Shown here: in pieces, positions 12,818 through 18,793 of the stretch
Layout: every line of letters starts with the position of its first letter
How positions within the stretch are numbered: position 1 is the stretch's first letter
Origin: an uncultured Collinsella sp.
GTDB taxonomy: Bacteria > Actinomycetota > Coriobacteriia > Coriobacteriales > Coriobacteriaceae
DNA: 18,793 nt
Assembly: GCA_900542945.1 (NCBI GenBank)
Contig: UQPI01000041.1
Coordinates: forward strand, 1 to 18,793
Direction of reading: 5' to 3'
Made by a program: the position numbers and the translations under genes
Notes under the pieces: generated by a model
Seen by the model: only the letters and a program-made list of their open reading frames with translations
Database searches by the model: none
What the model was told of the DNA's origin: nothing

Positions 12818-15067
12818 CTAGAAGTTGGCGTCGTTAAGTTGTTCGCTCTCGAGGCCGTCGAGCTGTTGCTGTTCGGGCGTATCTGCGACGCTCTCGAGCA
12901 GCTCGGTGGGGTCGACGTTCATGTTCCTGCCGGCTTCGTTGCCGTTGACCAGGTCGTCCGAGAAGATGTCGACTTCCATTTCCTCGGCTTCCTCGATCTG
13001 GACCTCGAGCGGCACATGGGTGCGTACGAGTTTGACCGCCGGGCGCATGCGGGCAAAGAGGGGCACGTACTCGATGATGATGGCCGAGTTCTCGAGACCG
13101 TACCAGCGTGCCGGGCTTCCGCAGGCGCGGCGGACGGCGTACTTGATGGCCATGACGCGGTGGTCATTGCGGTTGATGTCCGTTTCGGGGGCAAGCATCT
13201 TGCGCAGCATGCAAAAACGGAAGTCGCCCACGTTGCCACGTGTCTCGTAGATGGAGTAGGTGTGATGCTGTGGCGGCAGCTCACCCGAGGCCATCAGGTC
13301 GCCGACGATCTGACGCAGATAGGCGTTGACGCGCTGGTTGACCTTAAAGCCCAGGTCCAGGCGCACGCGGAACAAAAAGTCCGTGCCAAAGGTCTCGACG
13401 GAATACTCGTGCGTATAGGGTTCGTCGGTAACGTGCACGTTGATGAACCAATATGCCTTGGCGCGCTTGGGGTGCTTGTCCAGGATGGAATAGAGCACGT
13501 CGCGGTCGAGTGTGAGCGGGTCGGGGCTGTTGGTGAGAAATACCAGATTGTCGGCGAGCACGGGATAGGTCTCGTCATTGCGCAGGCGATTGAGCTGGTC
13601 GATGTACTTGGAGACGGGCAGCAGGATCGTCTGCGTGCGCTCGATGGCGGTGCCGCGACGCCACACATACATAAGGCCAAACAGCAGTGCGGCCAAGAAG
13701 ATCATCACATAGCCGCCGTCAAAGAACATGGTGAGGCACGAGGCGAAAAAGCACAGCTCAATGGCGCCGAAGAGCAGGGCGAAGACGCAGGCGCCCAGCT
13801 TGTGCTTGAGAATGCCGGCGATATAGCTCGTCAAAAGCGTGGTGGTCATAAGCATGGTCACGGTAATGGCGAGGCCGTAGGCACTCTCCATGCGCTCGGA
13901 GTTTTGGAACAGCAGCACGATGAAGATGCAGCCGACCCACATGATGTTATTGACGAGCGGAATATAGAGCTGGCCCTTGGTGTCGCTGGGGTAGTGGATG
14001 CGCAGGTGCGGCATAAGGTTGAGGCGCGTTGCCTCGGATACCAGCGAGAACGAGCCGGTGATGAGCGCCTGTGAGGCGATGATGGCCGCCACGGCCGAAA
14101 GCACGATGGCAAAGGGGCGTAGGGGCTCGGGGAGCATCATATAGAACGGGTTGACGATATCCATCGCGAGCATCTGGGGGTTGGAGTTATTGGCGAGTAG
14201 CCAAGCTCCCTGACCCAGATAGTTGAGGATAAGGGCCGCCTTAACAAATGGCCAGGATGCATAGATGTTTGCCTTGCCCACGTGGCCCATGTCCGAGTAG
14301 AGTGCCTCGGCACCGGTTGTCGACAGGAAGACAAAGCCGAGCACCATAATGCCCGAATGGTTGATGGGCGAGAACAGGAACATAATGCCGCGGATGGGGT
14401 TGAGCGCGCGCAAGATGGACAGGTTGCCGAGCATGTTGAACAGACCGGCGCCTGCCAGGAACAGGAACCACAGCGTCATGAGCGGGCCGAAGAGCTTGCC
14501 GATTGACGAGGTACCGGCGCGCTGCATGGCAAATAGGCCGCAGATAATGATGATGGTGATGATGATGACGTTGGTCTGGCCGTCGCCCAGCAGCGCATGG
14601 CCCCATTCGATGGTGCGCAGACCCTCGATGGCTGTGGTGACCGTGACGGCGGGGGTGAGGATGCCGTCGGCAAGCAGTGCCGCACCGCCGATCATGGCGG
14701 GCAGAATCAGCCATGGTGCCACCTTGCGTACGAGGCTGAACAGGGCGAAGATGCCGCCTTCGTTGTGGTTGTCGGCCTTCATGGCGATTACCACGTACTT
14801 GACCGTGGTCACGAGCGTCATGGTCCAGATGACGAGCGAAAGCGCGCCCAGGATCATGTCCTCGCTGACGGTACCGATGCCGCCGTTGTTGGCGACGATT
14901 GATTTCATGGTGTACATGGGGCTCGTGCCGATGTCTCCGTAGACGACGCCGAGCGTTACGAGCAGCATTCCAGCGGAAAGGGGGATGGCTCCATGCCCGC
15001 CCTGCCCGTGCTGGCCTTGGAGGCTTGCCTCCAGCTTGTTGTGTGCCACGTGGACTCCCTTAGACAT
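12818..15067 (-). CDS. kup: Potassium uptake protein, KUP family
   Basis: This 749-residue proton-coupled K+ importer belongs to the KUP/HAK/KT family. The first helix carries GVVYGDIGTSP (40-50), and EGGIFALFSL (103-112) and ADGILTPA (133-140) are further family signatures. About 12 transmembrane segments fill residues 28-460. A long cytosolic C-terminal domain follows, ending in an acidic tail rich in Glu, Asp and Gln. It is longer than E. coli Kup (622 residues), mainly through the C-terminal domain and an N-terminal extension with a Gly/His/Gln-rich stretch (17-26). The start is uncertain: ATG 15067 has AGAGG upstream, while an in-frame GTG at 15049 is preceded by AAGGGAG at 5-bp spacing and would give 743 residues. 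No c-di-AMP riboswitch was recognised in the leader. Confidence 0.93.
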   Translation of the reverse strand: MSKGVHVAHNKLEASLQGQHGQGGHGAIPLSAGMLLVTLGVVYGDIGTSPMYTMKSIVANNGGIGTVSEDMILGALSLVIWTMTLVTTVKYVVIAMKADNHNEGGIFALFSLVRKVAPWLILPAMIGGAALLADGILTPAVTVTTAIEGLRTIEWGHALLGDGQTNVIIITIIIICGLFAMQRAGTSSIGKLFGPLMTLWFLFLAGAGLFNMLGNLSILRALNPIRGIMFLFSPINHSGIMVLGFVFLSTTGAEALYSDMGHVGKANIYASWPFVKAALILNYLGQGAWLLANNSNPQMLAMDIVNPFYMMLPEPLRPFAIVLSAVAAIIASQALITGSFSLVSEATRLNLMPHLRIHYPSDTKGQLYIPLVNNIMWVGCIFIVLLFQNSERMESAYGLAITVTMLMTTTLLTSYIAGILKHKLGACVFALLFGAIELCFFASCLTMFFDGGYVMIFLAALLFGLMYVWRRGTAIERTQTILLPVSKYIDQLNRLRNDETYPVLADNLVFLTNSPDPLTLDRDVLYSILDKHPKRAKAYWFINVHVTDEPYTHEYSVETFGTDFLFRVRLDLGFKVNQRVNAYLRQIVGDLMASGELPPQHHTYSIYETRGNVGDFRFCMLRKMLAPETDINRNDHRVMAIKYAVRRACGSPARWYGLENSAIIIEYVPLFARMRPAVKLVRTHVPLEVQIEEAEEMEVDIFSDDLVNGNEAGRNMNVDPTELLESVADTPEQQQLDGLESEQLNDANF

Positions 15068-15148
15068 CTGGCCTCTGCAAAGAGCAGTGGACCTTTATGC
15101 CATCTTTATACATATAAGAGCAGTTTGGCACATCGGGGTGTTTTAGAC

Positions 15149-15172
15149 AATAATCCCCATCTGGGGATTATT
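15149..15172. terminator. Perfect palindrome between EamA transporter and kup
   Basis: AATAATCCCC (15149-15158) and GGGGATTATT (15163-15172) form a perfect 10-bp dyad with a 4-nt loop. It lies 34 bp after the EamA gene stop and about 80 bp before the kup start codon, both on the minus strand. The hairpin could terminate the EamA transcript, but the sequence after it (GTCTAAAACA) is a weak tail. It may instead be an operator for kup. A TATAAA box for kup is visible on the minus strand at 15105-15110. Confidence 0.5.
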
Positions 15173-15206
15173 CATGTACGCAGGTAGCATTTCAAAACAG
15201 GGGCTT

Positions 15207-16118
15207 TTAAGCGCGTACTGTCTGGGCGATACCGGCCTTGGCGCTTGCGCGCTTGCCAGCGAGTTCGCAAAAAATCGCGCCGCCGATGATAAGCGCGGCG
15301 CCCATCAGGCGGACCGGTGTTATGGCTTCGCCTAAAAGGACGGCCGAGAACACGACGGCCGAAAGCGGCTCGAGGTAGCCGACGACCGCGACGGTCTGGA
15401 CGGGCAGCTTGGCGACAGCGCTAAAGTAGAGCAGGCAACCGATGCCGGTGTTGACGACGCCGAGCATGACGACGGCGCGCCAATCAATACTGGCGGCGAC
15501 GCCGGCGGACAGGAATGAGGGAGCGCCCTGCGTGATGAGCGTGAGGACCAGCGCGGTCACAAAGGCGGCGCTCACCTGGAGCGTGGAGTCCTCGAGGCCT
15601 TCGATGTGTGGCGCACCCTTGCTAGCGATGACCATCAGCGCATAGCAAAATGCCGAGGCGATACCGCAGACGATACCCGCAATGGGCATATTGCCGCCTA
15701 GACCTTGCGCTGCAATGAGAAAAGCACCACAAGCAACGGCGACAAAGCCGGCGATTTTGCCGCCGGTCAGCTTTTCGCCAAAGATGAGCGGGGAGAGCGC
15801 CATGACAATGATGGGGCCGCAGTAGTACAGCAGCGAGGATACGCCGACGCCGATCGTCTGGTAGGCGCGGAACAGAAAAATCCAGCTGGCGCCCAGCGCA
15901 GCTCCCGAGAGGAGGAGAGCCGCGGCTTCGCGGGGACGAGATGGCGCCTGCAACTTATGGTGTTGGGTAGTGGCGAGGATGGTTACAAGCGAGAGGGCTC
16001 CCAAAAACGTGCGCAGCAGCACGATATCGGAGCTCGGCAGCGCGATGGCAGCGGCGATGATGCCGTTGGAGCCAAACAATAGCAATGCTGCTAAGTACGT
16101 AAACAGTCCGTTGTTCAT
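15207..16118 (-). CDS. EamA-family (DMT) transporter
   Basis: This 303-residue protein has ten hydrophobic segments arranged as two EamA halves (about 5-135 and 145-290), the standard architecture of drug/metabolite transporters such as RhaT-, YdcZ- or amino-acid-exporting relatives. The second-half signature VGYLEPLSAVVFSAVLLGE is at 245-263, and the first half contains the matching LYYCGPIIVMALSPLIFGE. The C-terminus is basic and cytosolic. The ATG at 16118 has GAGGGG about 10 bp upstream. It is divergent from a LysR regulator with a shared operator, the usual layout for an exporter controlled by its neighbour. Substrate is not predictable; exported amino acids or metabolites are common for the family. 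Confidence 0.88.
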   Translation of the reverse strand: MNNGLFTYLAALLLFGSNGIIAAAIALPSSDIVLLRTFLGALSLVTILATTQHHKLQAPSRPREAAALLLSGAALGASWIFLFRAYQTIGVGVSSLLYYCGPIIVMALSPLIFGEKLTGGKIAGFVAVACGAFLIAAQGLGGNMPIAGIVCGIASAFCYALMVIASKGAPHIEGLEDSTLQVSAAFVTALVLTLITQGAPSFLSAGVAASIDWRAVVMLGVVNTGIGCLLYFSAVAKLPVQTVAVVGYLEPLSAVVFSAVLLGEAITPVRLMGAALIIGGAIFCELAGKRASAKAGIAQTVRA

Positions 16119-16134
16119 GCGCTGACATCCCCTC

Positions 16135-16163
16135 TATATCCGAACATGTTCACTATGGGTGAA
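16135..16163 (-). promoter_or_regulatory. Candidate promoter of the EamA transporter
   Basis: On the minus strand TTCACC (complement of 16158-16163) and GATATA (complement of 16135-16140) are spaced by 17 bp. Both hexamers are imperfect. The -35 overlaps the LysR box at 16149-16163, so a bound regulator would affect this promoter directly. Confidence 0.4.
16149..16163. promoter_or_regulatory. LysR box in the divergent EamA/LysR promoter region
   Basis: TTCAC-N5-GTGAA is a perfect 15-bp inverted repeat with the T-N11-A layout of LysR recognition sites. An overlapping 10-bp palindrome GAACATGTTC lies at 16142-16151. The site is about 22 bp upstream of a TATAAT box for the LysR gene and overlaps the candidate EamA -35, which suits joint control by the LysR protein. 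Confidence 0.65.
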
Positions 16164-16185
16164 CTGGCTTTAGAAGAAAAGCGAA

Positions 16186-16191
16186 TATAAT
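16186..16191 (+). promoter_or_regulatory. -10 box of the divergent LysR gene
   Basis: TATAAT is a perfect -10 consensus 45 bp before the chosen GTG start. The -35 region (around CTGGCT, 16164-16169) is poor and touches the LysR box, consistent with a regulated promoter. Confidence 0.55.
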
Positions 16192-16236
16192 GCATGGAAA
16201 ACATGACAAAAACTCATGCAAGGGTGGGGGCGTGCC

Positions 16237-17094
16237 GTGGAGACCAATATCAAAAAGATGCAAGTGCTGCTCGAAACGGTGCGTGCCGGCAGCTTTACGC
16301 GTGCTGCAGAGCGGTTGAGCTATTCGCAGTCGGGCGTGAGCCGCATGGTGGGCGACCTTGAGGCAGACTGGGGTTTTAAGGTGCTTGATCGCAGCCGCGA
16401 GGGCGTGGTGCTTTCTGCCGACGGGCGGCAGGTCATGCCGGCAGTCGAGGCGTTATGCGAGGAATTCATTCGCTTGCAGCGGCGTGTGGATGAGATGCGA
16501 GGGCTCATGCGCGGCAAAATCTGCATCGGTACGTTTTCGAGCGTGGCGACCCATGTGCTGCCGCCGGTGATCGCGCGTTTTCGCGCCGATTATCCAGACG
16601 TCGATTACGAGTTGCTGATGGGCGACTATTCAGAGATTGAACAATGGGTGGCGCAGGGCCGCTGCGATCTGGGCTTTATCCCGCATGAGCCCCGAGAAAA
16701 TGGCATGACATCGCGATCTTTGGTGCGCGACGAGTTGATGGCGGTGGTGCCGACAGACTCCCTGCTTGCTAGTGAGGGGGCCGTCTCGCTTGCCGACTTG
16801 GCCAACGAGCAGTTTATTCTGCTGGAACGCGGCACCGATGACGAGATTACGCCGCTGTTCCGTCGGGCGGGGCTGGCAGTGCGCTCAAAACTGTCGACCT
16901 GGGATGACTATGCGATTATGGCTATGGTCGAGGACGGCTTGGGCGTGAGCATCCTTCCGGCGCTCATCTTGCGGCGCTGCCAGTTCAATGTCGCCATTCG
17001 TCCGCTCGAGGGACGTCCCCATCGGCAGATTAACGCCATATATCGAACGGCCGACGTTTCGCTTGCTGCTGCTCGATTCCTTGAATACCTCTAA
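16237..17094 (+). CDS. LysR-family transcriptional regulator (divergent from EamA transporter)
   Basis: This 285-residue protein has an N-terminal LysR winged helix-turn-helix (about 4-62, including SFTRAAERLSYSQSGVSRMV) and a C-terminal effector-binding domain with the KICIGTFSSVATHVLPP start typical of the family. The start is taken as GTG 16237, because GGGTGGGGG at 16222-16230 precedes it. An in-frame ATG at 16216 lacks a ribosome site and would add seven residues not expected for the family. Its divergent partner is an EamA transporter, and a LysR box lies between them, so it probably controls that transporter and itself. The inducer is unknown. Confidence 0.9.
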   Translation: METNIKKMQVLLETVRAGSFTRAAERLSYSQSGVSRMVGDLEADWGFKVLDRSREGVVLSADGRQVMPAVEALCEEFIRLQRRVDEMRGLMRGKICIGTFSSVATHVLPPVIARFRADYPDVDYELLMGDYSEIEQWVAQGRCDLGFIPHEPRENGMTSRSLVRDELMAVVPTDSLLASEGAVSLADLANEQFILLERGTDDEITPLFRRAGLAVRSKLSTWDDYAIMAMVEDGLGVSILPALILRRCQFNVAIRPLEGRPHRQINAIYRTADVSLAAARFLEYL

Positions 17095-17153
17095 ACGCGT
17101 GCACGTCATTGTCCGCTTTGGGCAAATCTCGGAGTTCGGTACGTTTTCTTATG

Positions 17154-17238
17154 AAATTGAACTTTCGAATGAGGTACGGCGCTATACTGCTTGCTAAATT
17201 GAACTACGGTTCAATTCGTGTTCTATAAATTGAACTTT
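17154..17238. promoter_or_regulatory. Phased AAATTGAAC operator array
   Basis: AAATTGAAC occurs three times in direct orientation, at 17154-17162, 17196-17204 and 17227-17235. Copies one and three extend to AAATTGAACTTT. The starts are 42 and 31 bp apart, close to four and three turns of B-DNA. The middle copy is also half of a perfect dyad, AATTGAAC-TACG-GTTCAATT (17197-17216). A TATACT -10 box at 17183-17188 lies between copies one and two. The array ends 18 bp before the start of the HTH-aminotransferase gene. Autoregulation by that HTH protein is inference. Confidence 0.65.
17183..17188 (+). promoter_or_regulatory. -10 box of the HTH-aminotransferase gene
   Basis: TATACT lies 69 bp before the GTG start and is flanked by the AAATTGAAC sites. 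TTGAAC of the first site (17157-17162) resembles a -35 but sits 20 bp away, longer than ideal, so weak or regulator-dependent initiation is plausible. Confidence 0.4.
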
Positions 17239-17256
17239 GCCAGCAAGGAGGTTCCT

Positions 17257-18777
17257 GTGGCCCAAGAGACGTTTAGCGATCGCCTGCGACAGACTATGTC
17301 CGATCGCGACGTTCGCCAGTCGGACGTGATCCGCGCATCGGAGATGCTCGGCAAAAAACTCGGCAAGAGTCAGATGAGCCAATATGTGAGCGGCAAGACG
17401 ATTCCGCGGCGCGATGTGGCTGAGCTGCTCGCCCGTATTTTGGAGGTCGATGTTACCTGGCTGCTTGCCGGCGACGCCGATCAAGACGAGGCATCATCAC
17501 CCCGCAACGATTCCAAGCCCGAACCCCATCCCTCAGCTCAAATTGCAAGGAGCACCACCATGCGTACTTTTTCTAAATCCACCAAGCTCGATAACGTCCT
17601 GTATGACGTGCGCGGTCCCGTCGTCGACGAGGCTGCCCGTATGGAGGACGAGGGCGAGCGCATCCTCAAGCTCAATATCGGCAACCCGGCGCCCTTCGGT
17701 TTCCGCACGCCCGATGAGGTCATCAAGGACATGCGCCAGCAGCTGCCCGACTGCGAAGGCTATTCCAACTCGCGTGGCCTGTTCTCCGCGCGCAAGGCGA
17801 TCATGCAGTATTCGCAGATCAAGGGCCTGCCCAACGTTCAGATGGAGCATATCTACACGGGCAACGGCGTGTCCGAGCTCATTCAGCTTTCGATGAACGC
17901 GCTGCTCGACAATGGCGACGAGATTCTGATCCCCAGCCCCGACTATCCGCTCTGGACGGCGTGCGCAACCCTTGCCGGCGGTCATCCGGTGCACTATCTG
18001 TGCGATGAGCAGGCGGATTGGTATCCCGACCTGGAGGATATGGAGTCCAAGATCACGAGCGCGACCAAAGCCCTCGTTATCATCAACCCCAACAACCCCA
18101 CGGGCTCGGTCTACCCGCGCGAGGTGCTCGAGGGCATCGTCGAGGTTGCACGCAGGCATCAGCTGATGATCTTTGCCGATGAGATCTACGACCGCCTGTG
18201 CATGGACGGTTACGAGCACGTCTCGATTGCCTCGCTCGCTCCTGATCTGCCCTGCGTCACCTTTAGCGGTCTGTCCAAGTCGCACATGATCGCGGGCTAT
18301 CGTATTGGCTGGATGGTGCTTTCGGGCAACCAGCGCTGCATGAGCGACTTCATCATGGGCATCAACATGCTCTCCAACATGCGCCTGTGCTCCAACGTGC
18401 CGGCTCAGTCGATCGTTCAGACGGCGCTCGGTGGCCATCAGTCCGTCAACGACTACATCCGCCCCGGCGGCCGTGTCTACGAGCAGCGCAACTTTGTGTA
18501 TGAGGCGCTCAACAAGATTGACGGCATCTCGGTGGTTAAGCCGCGTGCGGCGTTCTACATCTTCCCCAAGATGGATGTGAAGAAGTTCAACATTACCGAT
18601 GACGAGCAGTTCGCCCTTGACCTGCTGCACGAGAAGAAGATTCTGATCACGCGCGGCGGCGGCTTCAACTGGGCTGAGCCCGACCACTTCCGTATCGTGT
18701 ACCTGCCGCGCATGGAAGTGCTCAAAGAGTCCCTCGAAGATCTCGCCGACTTCTTCGATCATTACCGCCAGTCGTAA
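17257..18777 (+). CDS. XRE helix-turn-helix / AlaA-like aminotransferase fusion
   Basis: This 506-residue protein joins an XRE-type DNA-binding domain (about 5-72, recognition helix near KSQMSQYVSGK) to a complete fold-type I aminotransferase (102-506) through a Pro/Ser/Asp-rich linker (about 73-101). The enzyme half closely follows E. coli AlaA, a glutamate-pyruvate (alanine) transaminase. It has NIGNPAPFGF, NPNNPTG at 277-283, DEIYD at 308-312, the PLP lysine Lys341 in GLSKS and the carboxylate-binding Arg479 in RIVYLPR. The start is GTG 17257, because AAGGAGG lies at 17245-17251 with 5-bp spacing. Fused HTH-aminotransferases are known in the MocR/PdxR group, but those carry a GntR domain. 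A regulator that senses PLP or an amino acid is therefore plausible. The catalytic residues suggest it also keeps enzyme activity. Confidence 0.88.
   Translation: MAQETFSDRLRQTMSDRDVRQSDVIRASEMLGKKLGKSQMSQYVSGKTIPRRDVAELLARILEVDVTWLLAGDADQDEASSPRNDSKPEPHPSAQIARSTTMRTFSKSTKLDNVLYDVRGPVVDEAARMEDEGERILKLNIGNPAPFGFRTPDEVIKDMRQQLPDCEGYSNSRGLFSARKAIMQYSQIKGLPNVQMEHIYTGNGVSELIQLSMNALLDNGDEILIPSPDYPLWTACATLAGGHPVHYLCDEQADWYPDLEDMESKITSATKALVIINPNNPTGSVYPREVLEGIVEVARRHQLMIFADEIYDRLCMDGYEHVSIASLAPDLPCVTFSGLSKSHMIAGYRIGWMVLSGNQRCMSDFIMGINMLSNMRLCSNVPAQSIVQTALGGHQSVNDYIRPGGRVYEQRNFVYEALNKIDGISVVKPRAAFYIFPKMDVKKFNITDDEQFALDLLHEKKILITRGGGFNWAEPDHFRIVYLPRMEVLKESLEDLADFFDHYRQS
17547..17562 (+). promoter_or_regulatory. 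alaA: Internal ribosome binding site and start for a free aminotransferase
   Basis: AAGGAG (17547-17552) lies 7 bp before ATG 17560, in frame with the fusion gene. Translation from here gives 405 residues, the length of E. coli AlaA. Its N-terminus (MRTFSKSTKLDNVLYDVRGP) aligns with the AlaA start, and the PLP lysine falls at residue 240 as in AlaA. The gene could thus produce a full HTH-enzyme and a separate enzyme. Confidence 0.65.
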
Positions 18778-18793
18778 CGACAAAGGTAGCCTG

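Noticed and set aside
12839..14074. Plus-strand open frame (411 codons) opposite the kup C-terminal half
   Set aside because: The kup frame is supported by family motifs. The antisense product is compositionally odd and unsupported.
17257..18777. Classification as a MocR/GntR-type regulator
   Set aside because: The DNA-binding part is an XRE-like helical domain rather than a GntR winged helix, and the enzyme part matches AlaA closely.
17533..18783. Minus-strand open frame (416 codons) opposite the aminotransferase
   Set aside because: It covers a gene with unmistakable PLP-enzyme motifs on the other strand. There is no ribosome site or domain support.

Overview
The window is GC-rich, densely coding, non-ribosomal chromosomal DNA. 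Most genes have clear Shine-Dalgarno sites. The gene set fits a gut-dwelling Gram-positive actinobacterium: a bile salt hydrolase, a short gut-type peptide deformylase, LAxTG sortase-anchored surface proteins, nucleobase scavenging transporters and a Kup potassium transporter. My best guess is a Coriobacteriia member close to Collinsella. This is inferred from gene style and content, since there is no rRNA or marker gene to prove it.

Layout from left to right. (1) 1-202 holds no gene but carries a 102-bp element made of two 35-bp inverted arms. (2) 203-3307 has, on the plus strand, a Cof-type HAD phosphatase, a LysR regulator 10 bp behind it, and a vitamin-B12-independent methionine-synthase-like enzyme preceded by a perfect LysR-type palindrome. 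(3) 3430-4764 is a UraA-type uracil permease, ending in a terminator shared with a convergent small alpha/beta-hydrolase (4822-5487). (4) 5675-9763 is a tandem duplication of about 2 kb on the minus strand. It carries two paralogous secreted beta-helix proteins with LAATGD sorting signals. The duplicated unit includes a 46-bp leftover of the 3' end of the neighbouring AzgA-type purine permease gene (9718-11028) together with its terminator. (5) 11222-12738 has, on the plus strand, a peptide deformylase homologue lacking the catalytic Glu (HMIDH instead of HExDH), then a bile salt hydrolase with a complete active site. (6) 12818-16118 has, on the minus strand, Kup and an EamA (DMT) exporter. 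(7) A divergent LysR regulator follows (16237-17094), with a LysR box in the shared promoter region. (8) 17257-18777 is an XRE-type helix-turn-helix fused in frame to a complete AlaA-like aminotransferase.

The most unusual locus is the last one. The aminotransferase half has its own strong internal ribosome binding site and ATG at 17560, which gives a 405-residue enzyme, the length of E. coli AlaA. One gene could therefore make both an HTH-aminotransferase regulator and a free enzyme. Upstream, three direct copies of AAATTGAAC start 42 and 31 bp apart, about four and three helical turns, and the middle copy forms a perfect palindrome. This looks like a cooperative operator for the fused regulator.

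Functionally the window is a set of small independent transcription units: nutrient uptake (uracil, purine, potassium), host interface (bile salt hydrolase, surface proteins) and amino-acid metabolism (methionine-synthase-like enzyme, alanine transaminase), most with a local regulator. No tRNA, rRNA, CRISPR array, phage or complete insertion sequence was seen.
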